A stretch of DNA of 64,000 bases, taken from the NCBI GenBank assembly GCA_922989275.2, contig OV277866.1, positions 75,986,328 to 76,050,327 on the forward strand, read 5' to 3'. The stretch comes from Gari tellinella. Its lineage: Eukaryota; Mollusca; Bivalvia; Cardiida; Psammobiidae. The notes under the pieces were generated by a model. It saw only the letters and a list, made by a program, of their open reading frames with translations, was not told the DNA's origin and searched no databases. Numbering within the stretch: position 1 is the first letter of the stretch; each line of letters starts with the position of its first letter. The translations under genes were made by a program, and so were the position numbers. This document shows, piece by piece, positions 11,359 to 22,059 of this stretch.

Positions 11359-12034
11359 GTTCATATATTTATTACTCAAATTCAGCACATAATTAGGTTG
11401 TTCTCTTTTGAAAAAAAATCAGTTTTAATTTGCATCACTTTCTCTGACTATCTGTATGAAAGTCCATCTTGGATAGAAAACTGCTGAATGTCATGGTTGA
11501 AGGCTTGTCCTACATTGTTTACCACTTCAGGCAGGGAAACATTCCAAACATTGCACTGCTTATGAAACTCCATAAAGGCTATGCTGATTCTGCAATAGAT
11601 AATACATTAATAATTTATTGTTATGTATAAGGCACTCTACAGGCCTCAAACATCTCAGGGCTTTTGTGTTGTTGTTTTCTTTTATAATTTTTGTACGACT
11701 TAACATATTGACCAAATAGCAGGTTTTATTCCGCACAGTGACACTAGTGGTCTCTAACAATTTCCTGCTTTAGCATTTAGTTACTTGTGCAAAAGCAGGA
11801 GGTTATGTTGAAGTTTCTTTAACTATTCTTTATAAAGCATAAGCTGAAATTTGGAGGCAATGTTAAGTATTATTTAGATTTATGGAAACATGTGAATAAG
11901 GCATGGTTTTGGCTAAGTTGTACTTTCCCATGAATTTTTCAGCTTGTCTGGTATATGTATTCAATCAATGGAGCTAAAGCCAAATCAGAATGATAATAAA
12001 TGAATGTTGACATAGTTCTACTCATACAAGGCTA

Positions 12035-12206
12035 CAGATAACTGAAAATGAATTCTTTATGTCTACATTAAACCCAGTGGTGTGACTACTTATTAGAATC
12101 CTGTTCTCAAGACAACTCTCATTAATGGTAACACCACAGGCGTTGGTGCTGACATGAAGAAAAACTGCATTTAGTCTGATTACTCCAACTTATGTGGAGC
12201 ACTGAC
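12035..12206. repeat. Short dispersed repeat, copy 2
   Basis: Shares TCTTTATGTCTACATTAAAC, GTGGTGTGACTACTTATTAG and GTTGGTGCTGACATG with 11173-11358. It ends ACTTATGTGGAGCACTG, the inverse of the other copy's start. Likely a hAT-like MITE family; no clear target duplication was found. Confidence 0.5.
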
Positions 12207-12459
12207 TCCGTGACTCGTAATCATAAATCAGATTTCATGGACTGAAATGGAAATCATTATACTGTTAGTGTCAGAACTGTACACATTACTGGCTTATTTT
12301 TTAATCTAAAGCCCCACACACATTGCCTTTAACGTGTCTTTCAAATGTTTTCTTTAGAATATTTACTATATACTGTACTTTGTAGGCTCTCTAAATCATA
12401 ACATAATATACGAAAATATTTTGCATTTAAAGGAGATTCAGCTTTTAAAGGACAAATAG

Positions 12460-12740
12460 GCAGAATTTAGCATTGGCCATAACTTTGTGACTTCACGTGA
12501 TAGAGATTTCATTTTGGCATGTGCATTAAAGAATCTCTTGAGAACAGTACAACTTGGGTTAAGTCAGACAAAGGTCAAGGCCATGTAGATGTCATCTAAA
12601 GGTCACATAGGGTGAACTTGACATAGGCCGCAACTTTGCAGCTACATTTGATAGATACTTCATATTTTGCATGTGAGTCTACACTGTTTGTCAAGGCAGT
12701 TTGTAGCTGGTTCAAGTACTTGAAGGTACAACCCTTAACA
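12460..12740. repeat. Bivalve-type 'aaggtcaaggtcat' repeat
   Basis: GCCATAACTTTGTGACTTCACG, AGTCAGACAAAGGTCAAGG, AAAGGTCACATAG and AACTTTGCAGCTACATTTGA appear in two partial units. A related segment lies at 24000-24345. Non-coding. Confidence 0.5.
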
Positions 12741-13106
12741 ATTCTTATACATTACACATAGTCTACACCAAATAGCTACATGCTCAGTATTGTACATGTA
12801 TGATAAATTTCAATAAACATCTATTTTACCTAACAGAATTAGAATCTGACTTCTGAGTGTCAAACAGAGTAGATCCAGATCAGGTCCCGCATTAGTGGTG
12901 CCTTATCTGTATCAAAACTGTTTGCAAGTCCCAGATGAGTAGCATGTTTTTTCACCATATCGCAATTTCAATTAAGGCTAACCTCAGCTGACTGGTGGGT
13001 GTTTTTTATTTTACTTTTTCTAAATTTATGTAATTTCTTCATGAAAGAAGCAATAATTTACCTATTTTATGGCTGTTGAATTCCCCTTGAAAGGTCTGGT
13101 ACCACG

Positions 13107-13278
13107 TTAGTGTGATGTTACCATGGCTTTCATCTCAATCAATGAGACATCCTGTCCTGAAACATCATCATCTCTCCATCCCTCATCATACATCCATGCT
13201 ATATGACCCATTTTGTACTTAGGTGCCATAAAATCTGACTCATCCATGGGATCCATCCATACCATATTACCATTGCCC
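13107..13278 (-). CDS. Possible terminal coding exon of an unknown gene, minus strand
   Basis: On the minus strand a good 3' splice site (ttaattatttcaacAG|GGGC, boundary at 13278) opens a 56-codon stretch reading GNGNMVWMDPMDESDFMAPK, then YKMGHIAWMYDEGWRDDDVS and ending KAMVTSH, with stop at 13107-13109. A polyadenylation-like AATAAA lies about 100 bases beyond the stop, near 13005. The composition (Met-, Asp- and Trp-rich, acidic) is unlike the repeat shadows around it. I do not recognise the protein and found no partner exon. It could be a real last exon (phase 2 acceptor), a retained pseudogene exon, or chance. Confidence 0.35.
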
Positions 13279-13871
13279 CTGTTGAAATAATTAAAAAATA
13301 TGTGTAAGTTTTCAGGATAAACAACCAACATAAATCAAAGAGTGAAGGTCTTGACTCTTGAGAGTTGGCAAGGATGAGGTTTTGCAATTAAGTAAACCAC
13401 TCTGTAGACACAACTGAGGCTACAGTAATCATTATTGTATACAGCAGGTGGTCACTTAAAGAAAGATGAAAGAAAAGCAGAGAGCATTTAAAGATGTTTT
13501 CTGCTTTAGTTCCACTGTTCTGTAAGTTGTTAGATATGTTTTATTCCATTAATAAGTATTGTTTAGTCCTGGTTATAGACTAAGAGGGATATACATCAAA
13601 TGATTACGCGGAAGGTACATTTTGCATCGAGATGATCTACTGCTTGATTCACAGGGGTAAAGAATTTTAAATGTAGCCAGTGTAAAATGTTATCTTTAAA
13701 AGGCAGTTGAATTGCACTTAATTCTTTCATGGCTGCTGAGAATATTTTAAGATAGATCTATTATTTTTATTTTGTAATTTTTTTATTACATGTCTATCTT
13801 TCTATCTATCCATACTGCAGCCCCCTCGTATTGAGTATTATGTGCAGCTGCGCGTCTGAGCAAATTAGTAA

Positions 13872-15113
13872 CAAGAGCCACATGTGGCCCTTAATCGCTC
13901 ACCTGGTACCTATGGTTATGGTCATGGTAATGGACCAGTAATGGTTAAGTTTTCAATATAAGCCATCATCGGTAAATTCACCCACGGGTGGTTATGTTTG
14001 AGCTAGGAAGATTATTTAAAGTAAACTGGCAAAGGGCCACATATGAATCATTATTTATTTAAAAATATTATTAAATGACACCAACAGTTTCAGGGAAAAG
14101 ATTTTTAAAGATTTTCTATACAGAAATATAAGGAAAACTTGCCCCACCCACTGGCAGTCATGTTTTTTTAGATAACAAAATGATTTTAAGAAATCTGATA
14201 GATTTATAATGGATCATTTGTGTAAAGTTATTTTCAATTTGGACCAGTAGTTTCACAGAAGTTTTTACTATACAGTAACATATGGAAAATGTGCCCCACC
14301 TACAGGGGGCCATATTTTTTATATATCAGAATTATTTTAAGAAATCTTGTAGAGAGTCGCCCATGAATCATTTGTGTGAAATTACTTTCAAATCGGATCA
14401 TCGATTGCAGACAAGAAGATTTTTTAAAGTTTTCACTATATAGCCATATAAGGAAAATCTGCCCCACCCACTAGCGGCCATGTTTTTTAAGATAGGAAAA
14501 TTATTTTTAAAAATCTGATAAACGGTCACCAATGGCACATTTGGGTAAAATTATTTTCAATTCGGACCAGTAGTTTTTGACAAGAAGATTTTTAAAGTTT
14601 TTTCAATTGGTTGCCATGGCAACAACAATTTCATTTGGATGACCTATATTTGAAGAAATCTGAGAGAGTACCCTACAAGGAACAATCCTATGAAGTTTTG
14701 AAGAAATTGGTCCAGTAGTTTCCAAGAAGATCATTAACAAAAAGTTTGACGACGGACAGACTGCCGGATATACCCACAATCTCCATTTAAGTTGCCATTG
14801 CCTTCTTTATTTTATCTCTTTTATGTGGTTAAAATGTGTGTGGTAAGCCACATAATTGAAATCTAACTTTGTTATAGAATGATCTGGAGGCTAACCCTAC
14901 CCCTAACCCTATGTCCCACAACTGGCCAGGTCACAAGAAATGGCCAGGTTAATGTTACAAGAAACTGCCAGATTAATGTTTTTTCACTTACGTGCCTAGT
15001 TATTTTAGACAATTTTAGCCACTTTACTATCATTTTGTGAGCACGGACAGACGACGACGGACACAGGGCGATCACAATAGCTCACCTTGGCACTTCGTGC
15101 CAGGTGAGCTTAA
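13872..15113. repeat. GCTCACCTG-type element with ~165-bp tandem units
   Basis: The left end AACAAGAGCCACATGTGGCC...ATCGCTCACCTGG pairs with the right end ATAGCTCACCTTGGCACTTC GTGCCAGGTGAGCTT. Inside, units marked by GCCCCACC and GGCCATG recur near 14132, 14292 and 14461. GACGACGGACAG appears near 14749. Same structural class as 9345-10222, different core. No gene. Confidence 0.75.
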
Positions 15114-16067
15114 AAAAGTTTAATTAACAGTTGCGCCACCATGTTTATTTACTAATTCAAGGGTACAGGGTTATAGATAAGGTTTTGCATTAATTGGGTA
15201 TTTACTCCCTCTATTTTCTTAGAATTGGGTTTTCTGAATTTCAATTGAGTATCCAAAAAACCGTTATGCGTTACTCCATCAATTTGATATGAATTGCTTT
15301 TTTACTCTATTTTCTTTTTCATTTAATACAAAACACAAGCTGATTGTTTGATGTAATGTACCCTCGTTTGCCCACACTGGATAATTTCAGTTTCGATCTC
15401 ATTTCAACACAAATGCAACAGCTCATGTTTGTGTAGGAAAACTAGGATTCATTAATTTTCAGCCACGGAATCTTTAAAAGCCATTCCAGGATTCCTTTAC
15501 CGTAACGTTGCTAACTTTAGCACTGTCGTGTTTCTTTGGTGACTTACAGATTCGGGGCAAAAGATCGTCGATTATGTCGGTAACGTTAAACAACCTCTTT
15601 TTTGGCTGTTACATGCATCATTCAAAATTTCATTCACGACACCGTTACAAATTATTTCTGGTTCGTTCGCGGAAGGCTGAACGTAATTGAAAAAATGTGG
15701 GGTTTTTTGTTGCGTTTTTTCCGTCCCACGATGCCATTTTGACAGAAGACATTCTGGCAGACGATGTGACTGGTTTGCTAATTAAACGAGCTAACAAAAA
15801 GCGGCGCTGCATAAATCCTATAGGCTATTACTTGAAAATAAATAACCAGTCTAACCGGTGTATCGGTAAAATATTTATCCGTGTCGTAGTAAACATCCTG
15901 TCATTAAACTTGAGAAATGCGACTAATTGCGTACGATACGCGCCTGCTTGAATTCTTTTGCGTAAACCCTTTCAATAATTGATTTTCAGTACGCATGGAT
16001 TTGAATGTAATTGCTCTTCTACTGTATTTAATTGCGTATTACGCAAATACGCGCCTTATCTATAACC
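15114..16067. other. Non-coding stretch with no clear gene
   Basis: Open frames of 60-84 codons on the + strand (15508-15951) lack recognisable motifs and splice support. No repeat of known type seen apart from the flanking elements. Confidence 0.4.
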
Positions 16068-16345
16068 CTGAGGGTACAAACGATTTATGTACGAATCGAA
16101 ATAACACAAGCAAAAGTTTACTAATTAACTCAAATGCATCAATTTTACCGCATATAAAAATAAGATTTAACTGCTCAGATGTAAGCTGCTTTATTTGATA
16201 CATTAAGAATCGGAAAATGTTGGTTTATTGATGAGAAATTAATTCGGGACTGTTCGCTTATTTTTGTAAACTCATTTGGTCACCATTTTGTTTTTCTTGT
16301 TTGTGTTGGCTAACTACCCATGAGACCATTCGTGCCATTCGCAAT
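16068..16345 (-). repeat. Dispersed repeat, inverted relative to 51150-51450
   Basis: GATACATTAAGAATCGGAAAATG, GATGAGAAATTAATTCGGGA CTGTTCGCTTATTTTTG and CCATTTTGTTTTTCTTG are found, reverse-complemented with few changes, at 51200-51345. The match runs for roughly 250 bases. No coding capacity identified. Confidence 0.7.
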
Positions 16346-17103
16346 CGATATCATGCAAATAGTCTTGTTTTAGTTAAATTGTTATGTGTTTTAATGCAAT
16401 TGATGCAATCAATACGGTAACTGAACACGCTACAGGTTAATGTCACAATAAAATTCCAGATTAATGTAGGTCCAAGCTGCTGAGTCAAGCCAAAAACTTT
16501 AAATACTGGCATTAAAGGCTCCCCTCCTTGGCGCTCAGGATTTCAGGGATAGTATTTTGACTGGTTTGACGGTCTCCAGATAAAGTGACGGGCCGGGCAC
16601 AGTCCCTGGTGCATATCATAACTGCCCTACTCATAATTCATCATGGAGAAAACAATAGAAAAAAGTGTATCCTCTGTAAAAAAGTTGTTTACATTAATTA
16701 TTTTTTCGACTTCTAACATGAAATCTGCACTCTGAAATTCATCTCGCATCAAGAAAATCAAGTGGGAGTTAGCAAGTATTAAATTCAGAGTGAAACTGAT
16801 TACTCATCAGTGTCAGTTTAAAAAAGGAAGACTTCATATAAATATGGATTTTCCCCTACAGATTCAAAGATGGCATTTAATTGTCTTTGAGTTTGACCGG
16901 GAGCCGAACTGTCATTTTTATGTATTATGAGTCGATGAAAACAACAAACGGCATGATTTAACAGTAAAATAAACCCTAAATCGCTGTTGTTAAACTACCC
17001 GCTGCCAAGTCTGTAACCATCCGAATACAGTCATGAGTTCAGTAAAGAAATCGATGGCCATCTTCGGCCATAATGATTCAATGATTGGCTCTAAAATACA
17101 GTC

Positions 17104-17335
17104 AGAGTGGAGAAAACGGTATTCTTCCATTCAAACGAAACGCATTGCAATGAAATATAGAAAATGACAACTTTTTGACAACTCCGACTACCAGTTTTAA
17201 ATTGAGTGGCAAACAGTTTGGAGGCTGATCAGACGCCCGGTTACCAAGTCCAAACTGTTTGCAATGAAAACAAAAGTTAAAGTGTAATGTAACCGGGGTT
17301 ATTTGGAAAGAAAAATGTAGTGTACTCTGCAAAAA
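17104..17335 (-). mobile_element. Decayed TA-flanked MITE family 1
   Basis: GAGTGGAGAAAACGGTATTC at the left, a worn palindrome at 17211-17265, and GTTATTTGGAAAG at the right. Reverse orientation. Confidence 0.6.
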
Positions 17336-17469
17336 TTGCTAACCTAAACAGCAAACAGTGGTAATTGATCAATTGAACACCTACAGCATGCAGTACTGTA
17401 CAGCAAAGCTGCCATTTCTCCGGATTTTTCCTAAAACTCCGGATTTTTTCCCAGTTCATGGTAGCTTAA

Positions 17470-18004
17470 AGCGACTCGCAACCAGATGGTGCATTAAAAA
17501 TAGTAATTTGTAAATATGTGTCAAACGCTTATATAAATGGTAAAGAATTAGTTTAGGATAAGAAATTCTGTTTAAAAAAATGTATTTCAATAAAAAAAAA
17601 TATTGGTCTCTGGTGGGATTCGAACCCGGGGCCCGGCATTGGCGGACAGAAGGCAAAATAGGGGAAACCGCTTAGACCAATGGACCACGGAACTATCTGT
17701 TTATCTCGGATCGATTTAACGTATTTCAATGTGTAGTGATCGAAAGTGCATACAACTTCGTAATTCGGCTCGTGTTTATGTCTGAGCCCGTGTAGAGAAG
17801 CAACAACAACAACTATACCGTCTAAGTCGGTATAGAAAAACGATGGAAAATATCTAAAAATCTAAGATTCGGTGAAGATTCTTGAGACTTTTTTTGGACT
17901 GATCATATTTTTTTAATGTCAGAAGCCAAATAATGCCACAAATTTGCTTTTATTTGAGTATTTTATTTTATTTTGACAAGTACACCATCCGGTTGCGAGT
18001 CCCT
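17470..18004. mobile_element. TTAA-flanked element with 22-bp inverted ends (nested)
   Basis: TTAA at 17466-17469 and 18005-18008. Left end AGCGACTCGCAACCAGATGG, right end the inverse of AGGGACTCGCAACCGGATGG. It carries a tRNA-like segment at 17604-17692. The target TTAA is the one at the foot of the AAAGCAGG palindrome. Confidence 0.8.
17604..17692 (-). mobile_element. tRNA-like pol III promoter segment
   Basis: On the minus strand, CCATTGGTCTAAGCGG (box-A-like) is followed about 40 bases later by GGGTTCGAATCCC (box B). Acceptor-stem pairing is absent, so this is a tRNA-derived repeat rather than a tRNA gene. It lies within the TTAA-flanked insertion 17470-18004. Confidence 0.45.
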
Positions 18005-18199
18005 TTAAAGCAGGCTGAAAGTAAAGCAGAATGCGCCCTAAGGCATATTCTGCTTTACTTACATCCTGCTTCAAGTAGTCGCATGTCAACAAAACAAGAA
18101 AAAAGGCTATGGGGGTAACGGTACGACTCGTAAAATCGCACTTGAAAAATGCAAATTAGGAAATCTTAGGATTTTTCATGTCAACTTATGGCAGCCCTG

Positions 18200-20755
18200 G
18201 TTCAGCAGTTATCACCCTCCGCAATTTGGGATCAAACAAATCCATTTCTTTCACAGAAGCCTGTGCGCTTATACACACCTTTAACGACTGGTGGTCTCTA
18301 GCTCTTAATCATTTCAGACATTTCTATTGATGTCGAATTTATATGAAAACATAGGTTTGCCTTTTCGTGTAGCCATCTTGGGTATAGTGTAACCGACAGA
18401 CCCGCAAAGATATTATCGGGAGATTATACGGTTATAATGTAACGCGACTTGTATGTTTTAGACTTGATACACAGATTATTGCAGCCACAAATCTGATGTC
18501 AATTTCGTCGAATTTTCGATACTTCAGACATAGCAGTAGGGAATAATACCATTAAAATCAACTTACCTGATAACTGATTCCGGGTGTATACAATTCTGTG
18601 TCACAATCCTGTTTTCCAGTGGAATATCCATGTCCAATAGTAGATTCTAATCGTTAAATGGTATGGTCCTAATCACTCAAACTATAATTTGACGACGGAA
18701 CTAAGACGAAGTACTACGCCGTTTCCGGCGTAGGTTTCACAAAATATAGTTCGTTTAACTACGATTTAAAATCAAAAAGTCCACGTAAATATCGTCTTTT
18801 TTCATCAATTATTGCTTCATTATATGGTGAATAACAAAACGAAAATTTGAATCGAGAGCTTAAAACTGACGACCACTTGCATTTGTTGGATTCTTTAAGT
18901 ACTATTTCGTAGTGTTGCTTAGTTACAGGAAGTTATGCACGCGCAAATCAAACACTTTTCAAAGTCTGTCAGGGAATTGAATTGAATTGGAAATCCTTTG
19001 TTTTTTCCGTGCATTACCTAAGAACGGAAAAAAAGCAAGCTTTTTTCCGTATAATAAACAAAACAAACAACATTACCTAACGTTGACAGAGTTTGAGTTC
19101 ATCAGCTTAGTAACCTTGTAACCCCTTCACTGTCATAACGTCATCAATATTAACAGTTTTTAATGACGCAATAAAGTGCGTTTGCAAACCGTTCGGGTCT
19201 GATCAGACACCTTACAAGGCGATGGATCAGGACCCATTTTTTACACTCTTATCGATGTTTATTAAGTCATACTGCCTTAAATCTAACTTTTGAACCATTT
19301 TTGCAGACAACAATACTGAAGCAGACATCAATAAAGCTATGAAGCGGTGAAATCTCCCTATAATGACTCCCTCCGAACAACGCACATAATTTGTGTTTCC
19401 CATTGGGTGTCGTTGGAGAAGGGAAGCGTTGTATGTGTAAGACATTCATACATGTGCATACGCTTGCCTCATGCAAATTACCAAAATGAATCATTTTCTT
19501 GTACAGAGGGCATCTGTTTGACACGAGTGTATGTTCTTCTCTGGAGATGTCGCCTTTCCTATTTTATAACCTAATGCAGTGCATTAAGCGAGAGCATGGT
19601 TCAGTCTTTGACTGTACAAGTCGGTCGACTGTGGTGATCTTCTTCTACATGTATGTAGGACATATCGGGATGGTGTTTGTAACTTCTTCACTACCGTCAA
19701 CAACTTTAGATAAATGTCGTCTTCTGTTATTTCTCAATTTTATATTATAATTATTGTGACTTTCGTAATCATAAACTTGAGTACCAACCAGTTTGGATCC
19801 TTGTCAGAAGCTGCGTTACGCGGCGTCTGATAAGGATCAAAACTGTTTACAAACAATCATTGTAGATTCTACTGGGGGATAGGTTAGTGAAGGGACTAAT
19901 GGATATTCAAGCAAATATAAGTACATTCGTGTCAAGGTGGCGCAGGAATAGCTCATGTATGCCGGGGTACTGTTATAAAATGTCCCTATGTGCTTGCTGG
20001 CAAATGTCATTCTATTTATACACATGTGATATCTTAAGACACCGCAGTGTGTGACCATACAGTAGAGCATTTCATATGAAATAGCAAAGAAATGTGCCGA
20101 CCATGATGAGACACTGCGTTACGCAGATTTTAATCATGGTCTGCTATGTTTGTCAAACCATCCTTGCCTTACACTCTAGGCTTAACTGGGTAGAAGTCAA
20201 TGTGTTACACACGGTAAACACATTGTTTAGATCTAACAGTGACATCAAATGAGAAACAGTGGAAATTATGTTATTATATTTCGTTGAAACTGATTTAAAT
20301 GCAAACACAATGCGTTAAAATGTTGAAAAACGTCCCATTCTTTGAAACTTTGAACCTGATTAGACGCCAGGATTTTTCCAATAAATTTACTTACATGTAA
20401 GATGTTGTCTCCTTTTATTTGTCATACTTATATTTATTACATATAGCAATTTAACCAAAGACGCATCGATATCAGCGCCAAGCAGTTTAGATTCTGCTCT
20501 AACGCCAAGGTAACAGGCGTTTTTCTATAACCGGTGCCGGGGTACTCGGTCAAACGGACGTAAAAGAGGTCAATGGAAGAAGAAGACACGAGGCCTACTT
20601 CATTTGCACGGTTTCTCTGCAGGCTTATAACATACATGTTACATTATTGCTATATTAGACATACTTCTACATAGTTTATTCTAAAATTGTACATATGAAA
20701 TATCGTTGCATTTACCCACATGTACATGTATAATTAGATTCCAATGTGCCTTATA
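18200..20755. other. Non-coding stretch with several lone palindromes
   Basis: Worn GATCAGACGCC palindromes lie at 19187-19240 and 19787-19850 (centre GCGTTACGCGGCG). A shorter one is near 20096-20150. The segment 19355-19440 (CTCCGAACAACGCACATA, TTGGGTGTCGTTGG) matches the repeat beside the palindromes at 54600 and 59800. TTCACTGTCATAACGTCATC near 19127 is another dispersed motif. Overlapping short frames on both strands are shadows. Confidence 0.5.
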
Positions 20756-20991
20756 CAGTGAAGGAGACGTTTTTTCCTGTTTGACGTAACTACAAGGAAA
20801 CGGAATACAACTGATAAGGGAAAATAACACTTTTTTTTAAAAATATGTTGACAACACTCTTTATTCTGAATGGAAACAGTTTGGACCCTGACCAGACTTC
20901 TGACATTGCTCTTAACTGTTTGCAATGGCCAATATGATTTTGGCTTTGACGCGTTTATTAGGGAAGATCCGAAAGAACGTCTATTCCACAG
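20756..20991 (-). mobile_element. Decayed TA-flanked MITE family 1
   Basis: TA|CAGTGAAGGAGACG at the left and GACGCGTTTATTAGGGAAG ... TATTCCACAG|TA at the right, with a shortened palindrome. Reverse orientation. Confidence 0.65.
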
Positions 20992-21112
20992 TAACATTAA
21001 AACGGTATGCCTAATGTTCGGTGTCTTTTCGGGAGATGTTTTCTTGAAATTGTTGATAAGTATTTATACTCTGATATACAAACAGTGTTCAAATTGACCG
21101 TACTTCGAGCTA

Positions 21113-21357
21113 CAGTGGAGAAAATGTTATTCTTACTTGTTTAAACGCAACTTAAACACAATACACTAAAATGTTGAAACTGACATTTTTGCCATTCTGA
21201 CTTTTCATGTTTTTGTGAGTGGAAATCAGATTGGAACCTTGTCAGACGCGGGGTTACCCGGGATCTGATCTGGCTCTAAATTGTTTGCTTTGAAATAATA
21301 CATTTAACGTTACAAAACGCGTACATGTATACATTGGGAAAGATTAACGTCTTATCC
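21113..21357 (-). mobile_element. TA-flanked MITE family 1, diverged
   Basis: TA|CAGTGGAGAAAATGTTATTC at the left, palindrome at about 21226-21285 (centre GGGGTTACCCGG), AAAACGCGTACATG and GGGAAAGATTAACGTCTTAT at the right. Right terminus worn. Confidence 0.65.
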
Positions 21358-22059
21358 TTTTTAAGTACCGTCTAAGTTGACCTAACATCTGATCAGGCTC
21401 TAAACTGTTTATCACTTGGATTAAATTGAATCGTTCATTTTCCCAATCCTGTGTCTTATAATAAGACCTGACTTGAAAATACCAATGTCATTGTGTTTGC
21501 AAGGGTAGGCAACTCTTCTTACTATTCGTTCAAATTATTCGTACTAATTGATACATGTGAACTATTATGACACGGCTTAAATTTCAACAGTAGTATATCG
21601 GTACTACAGTTACTTTTGTTGAGCGATTGTCAAATTCATATCAATTATGATGAAAATACAATGTATACAGTGGTAAATACGCTATTCCTACACTGTAAAA
21701 TAAAAGGACGCCGACGCGTAAAAACGCGTTCAATTTTATTGATTTTGAACGCACATGTGTTTAATTATGAACACATGTCCGTTCAAAATGTTATCCACGA
21801 CTGTCTATTGGTCAGGATTGGGTGTTCGATAGGCGTTCAAAAATTATAATCCGTTCAAAAGAAGTTTGTCCGTGCACAAATTTTGCTCGGTTTGGGTGTT
21901 TTAGCTGCTCTGTTGTGTTTCGAATTTTAAAATGCATATTTGAAATGCAAAATAAATTCTGATATGGCTTTTATTAAGAGTGTATCTAAAATCGGTACTC
22001 CTGTTGAACGCAAACGTTCAAAATCAGCACGCCCGTTGAACACATGTGTGTGCTTACGC

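Larger units (their letters stand above)
17404..18199 (-). mobile_element. hAT-like MITE (CAGGGCTGCC ends), split by a TTAA element
   Basis: Ends CAAAGCTGCCATTTCTCC and TTATGGCAGCCCTG. It aligns end to end, inverted, with the intact copy at 46816-47068, except for an insertion at 17470-18004. Without the insertion and one TTAA it is about 257 bp. It holds the AAAGCAGGCTG palindrome (18003-18080). Confidence 0.8.

Noticed and set aside
14891..14912. Telomere-like CTAACCCTACCCCTAACCC
   Set aside because: Only about three imperfect units inside a tandem-repeat element; too short for interstitial telomeric DNA.
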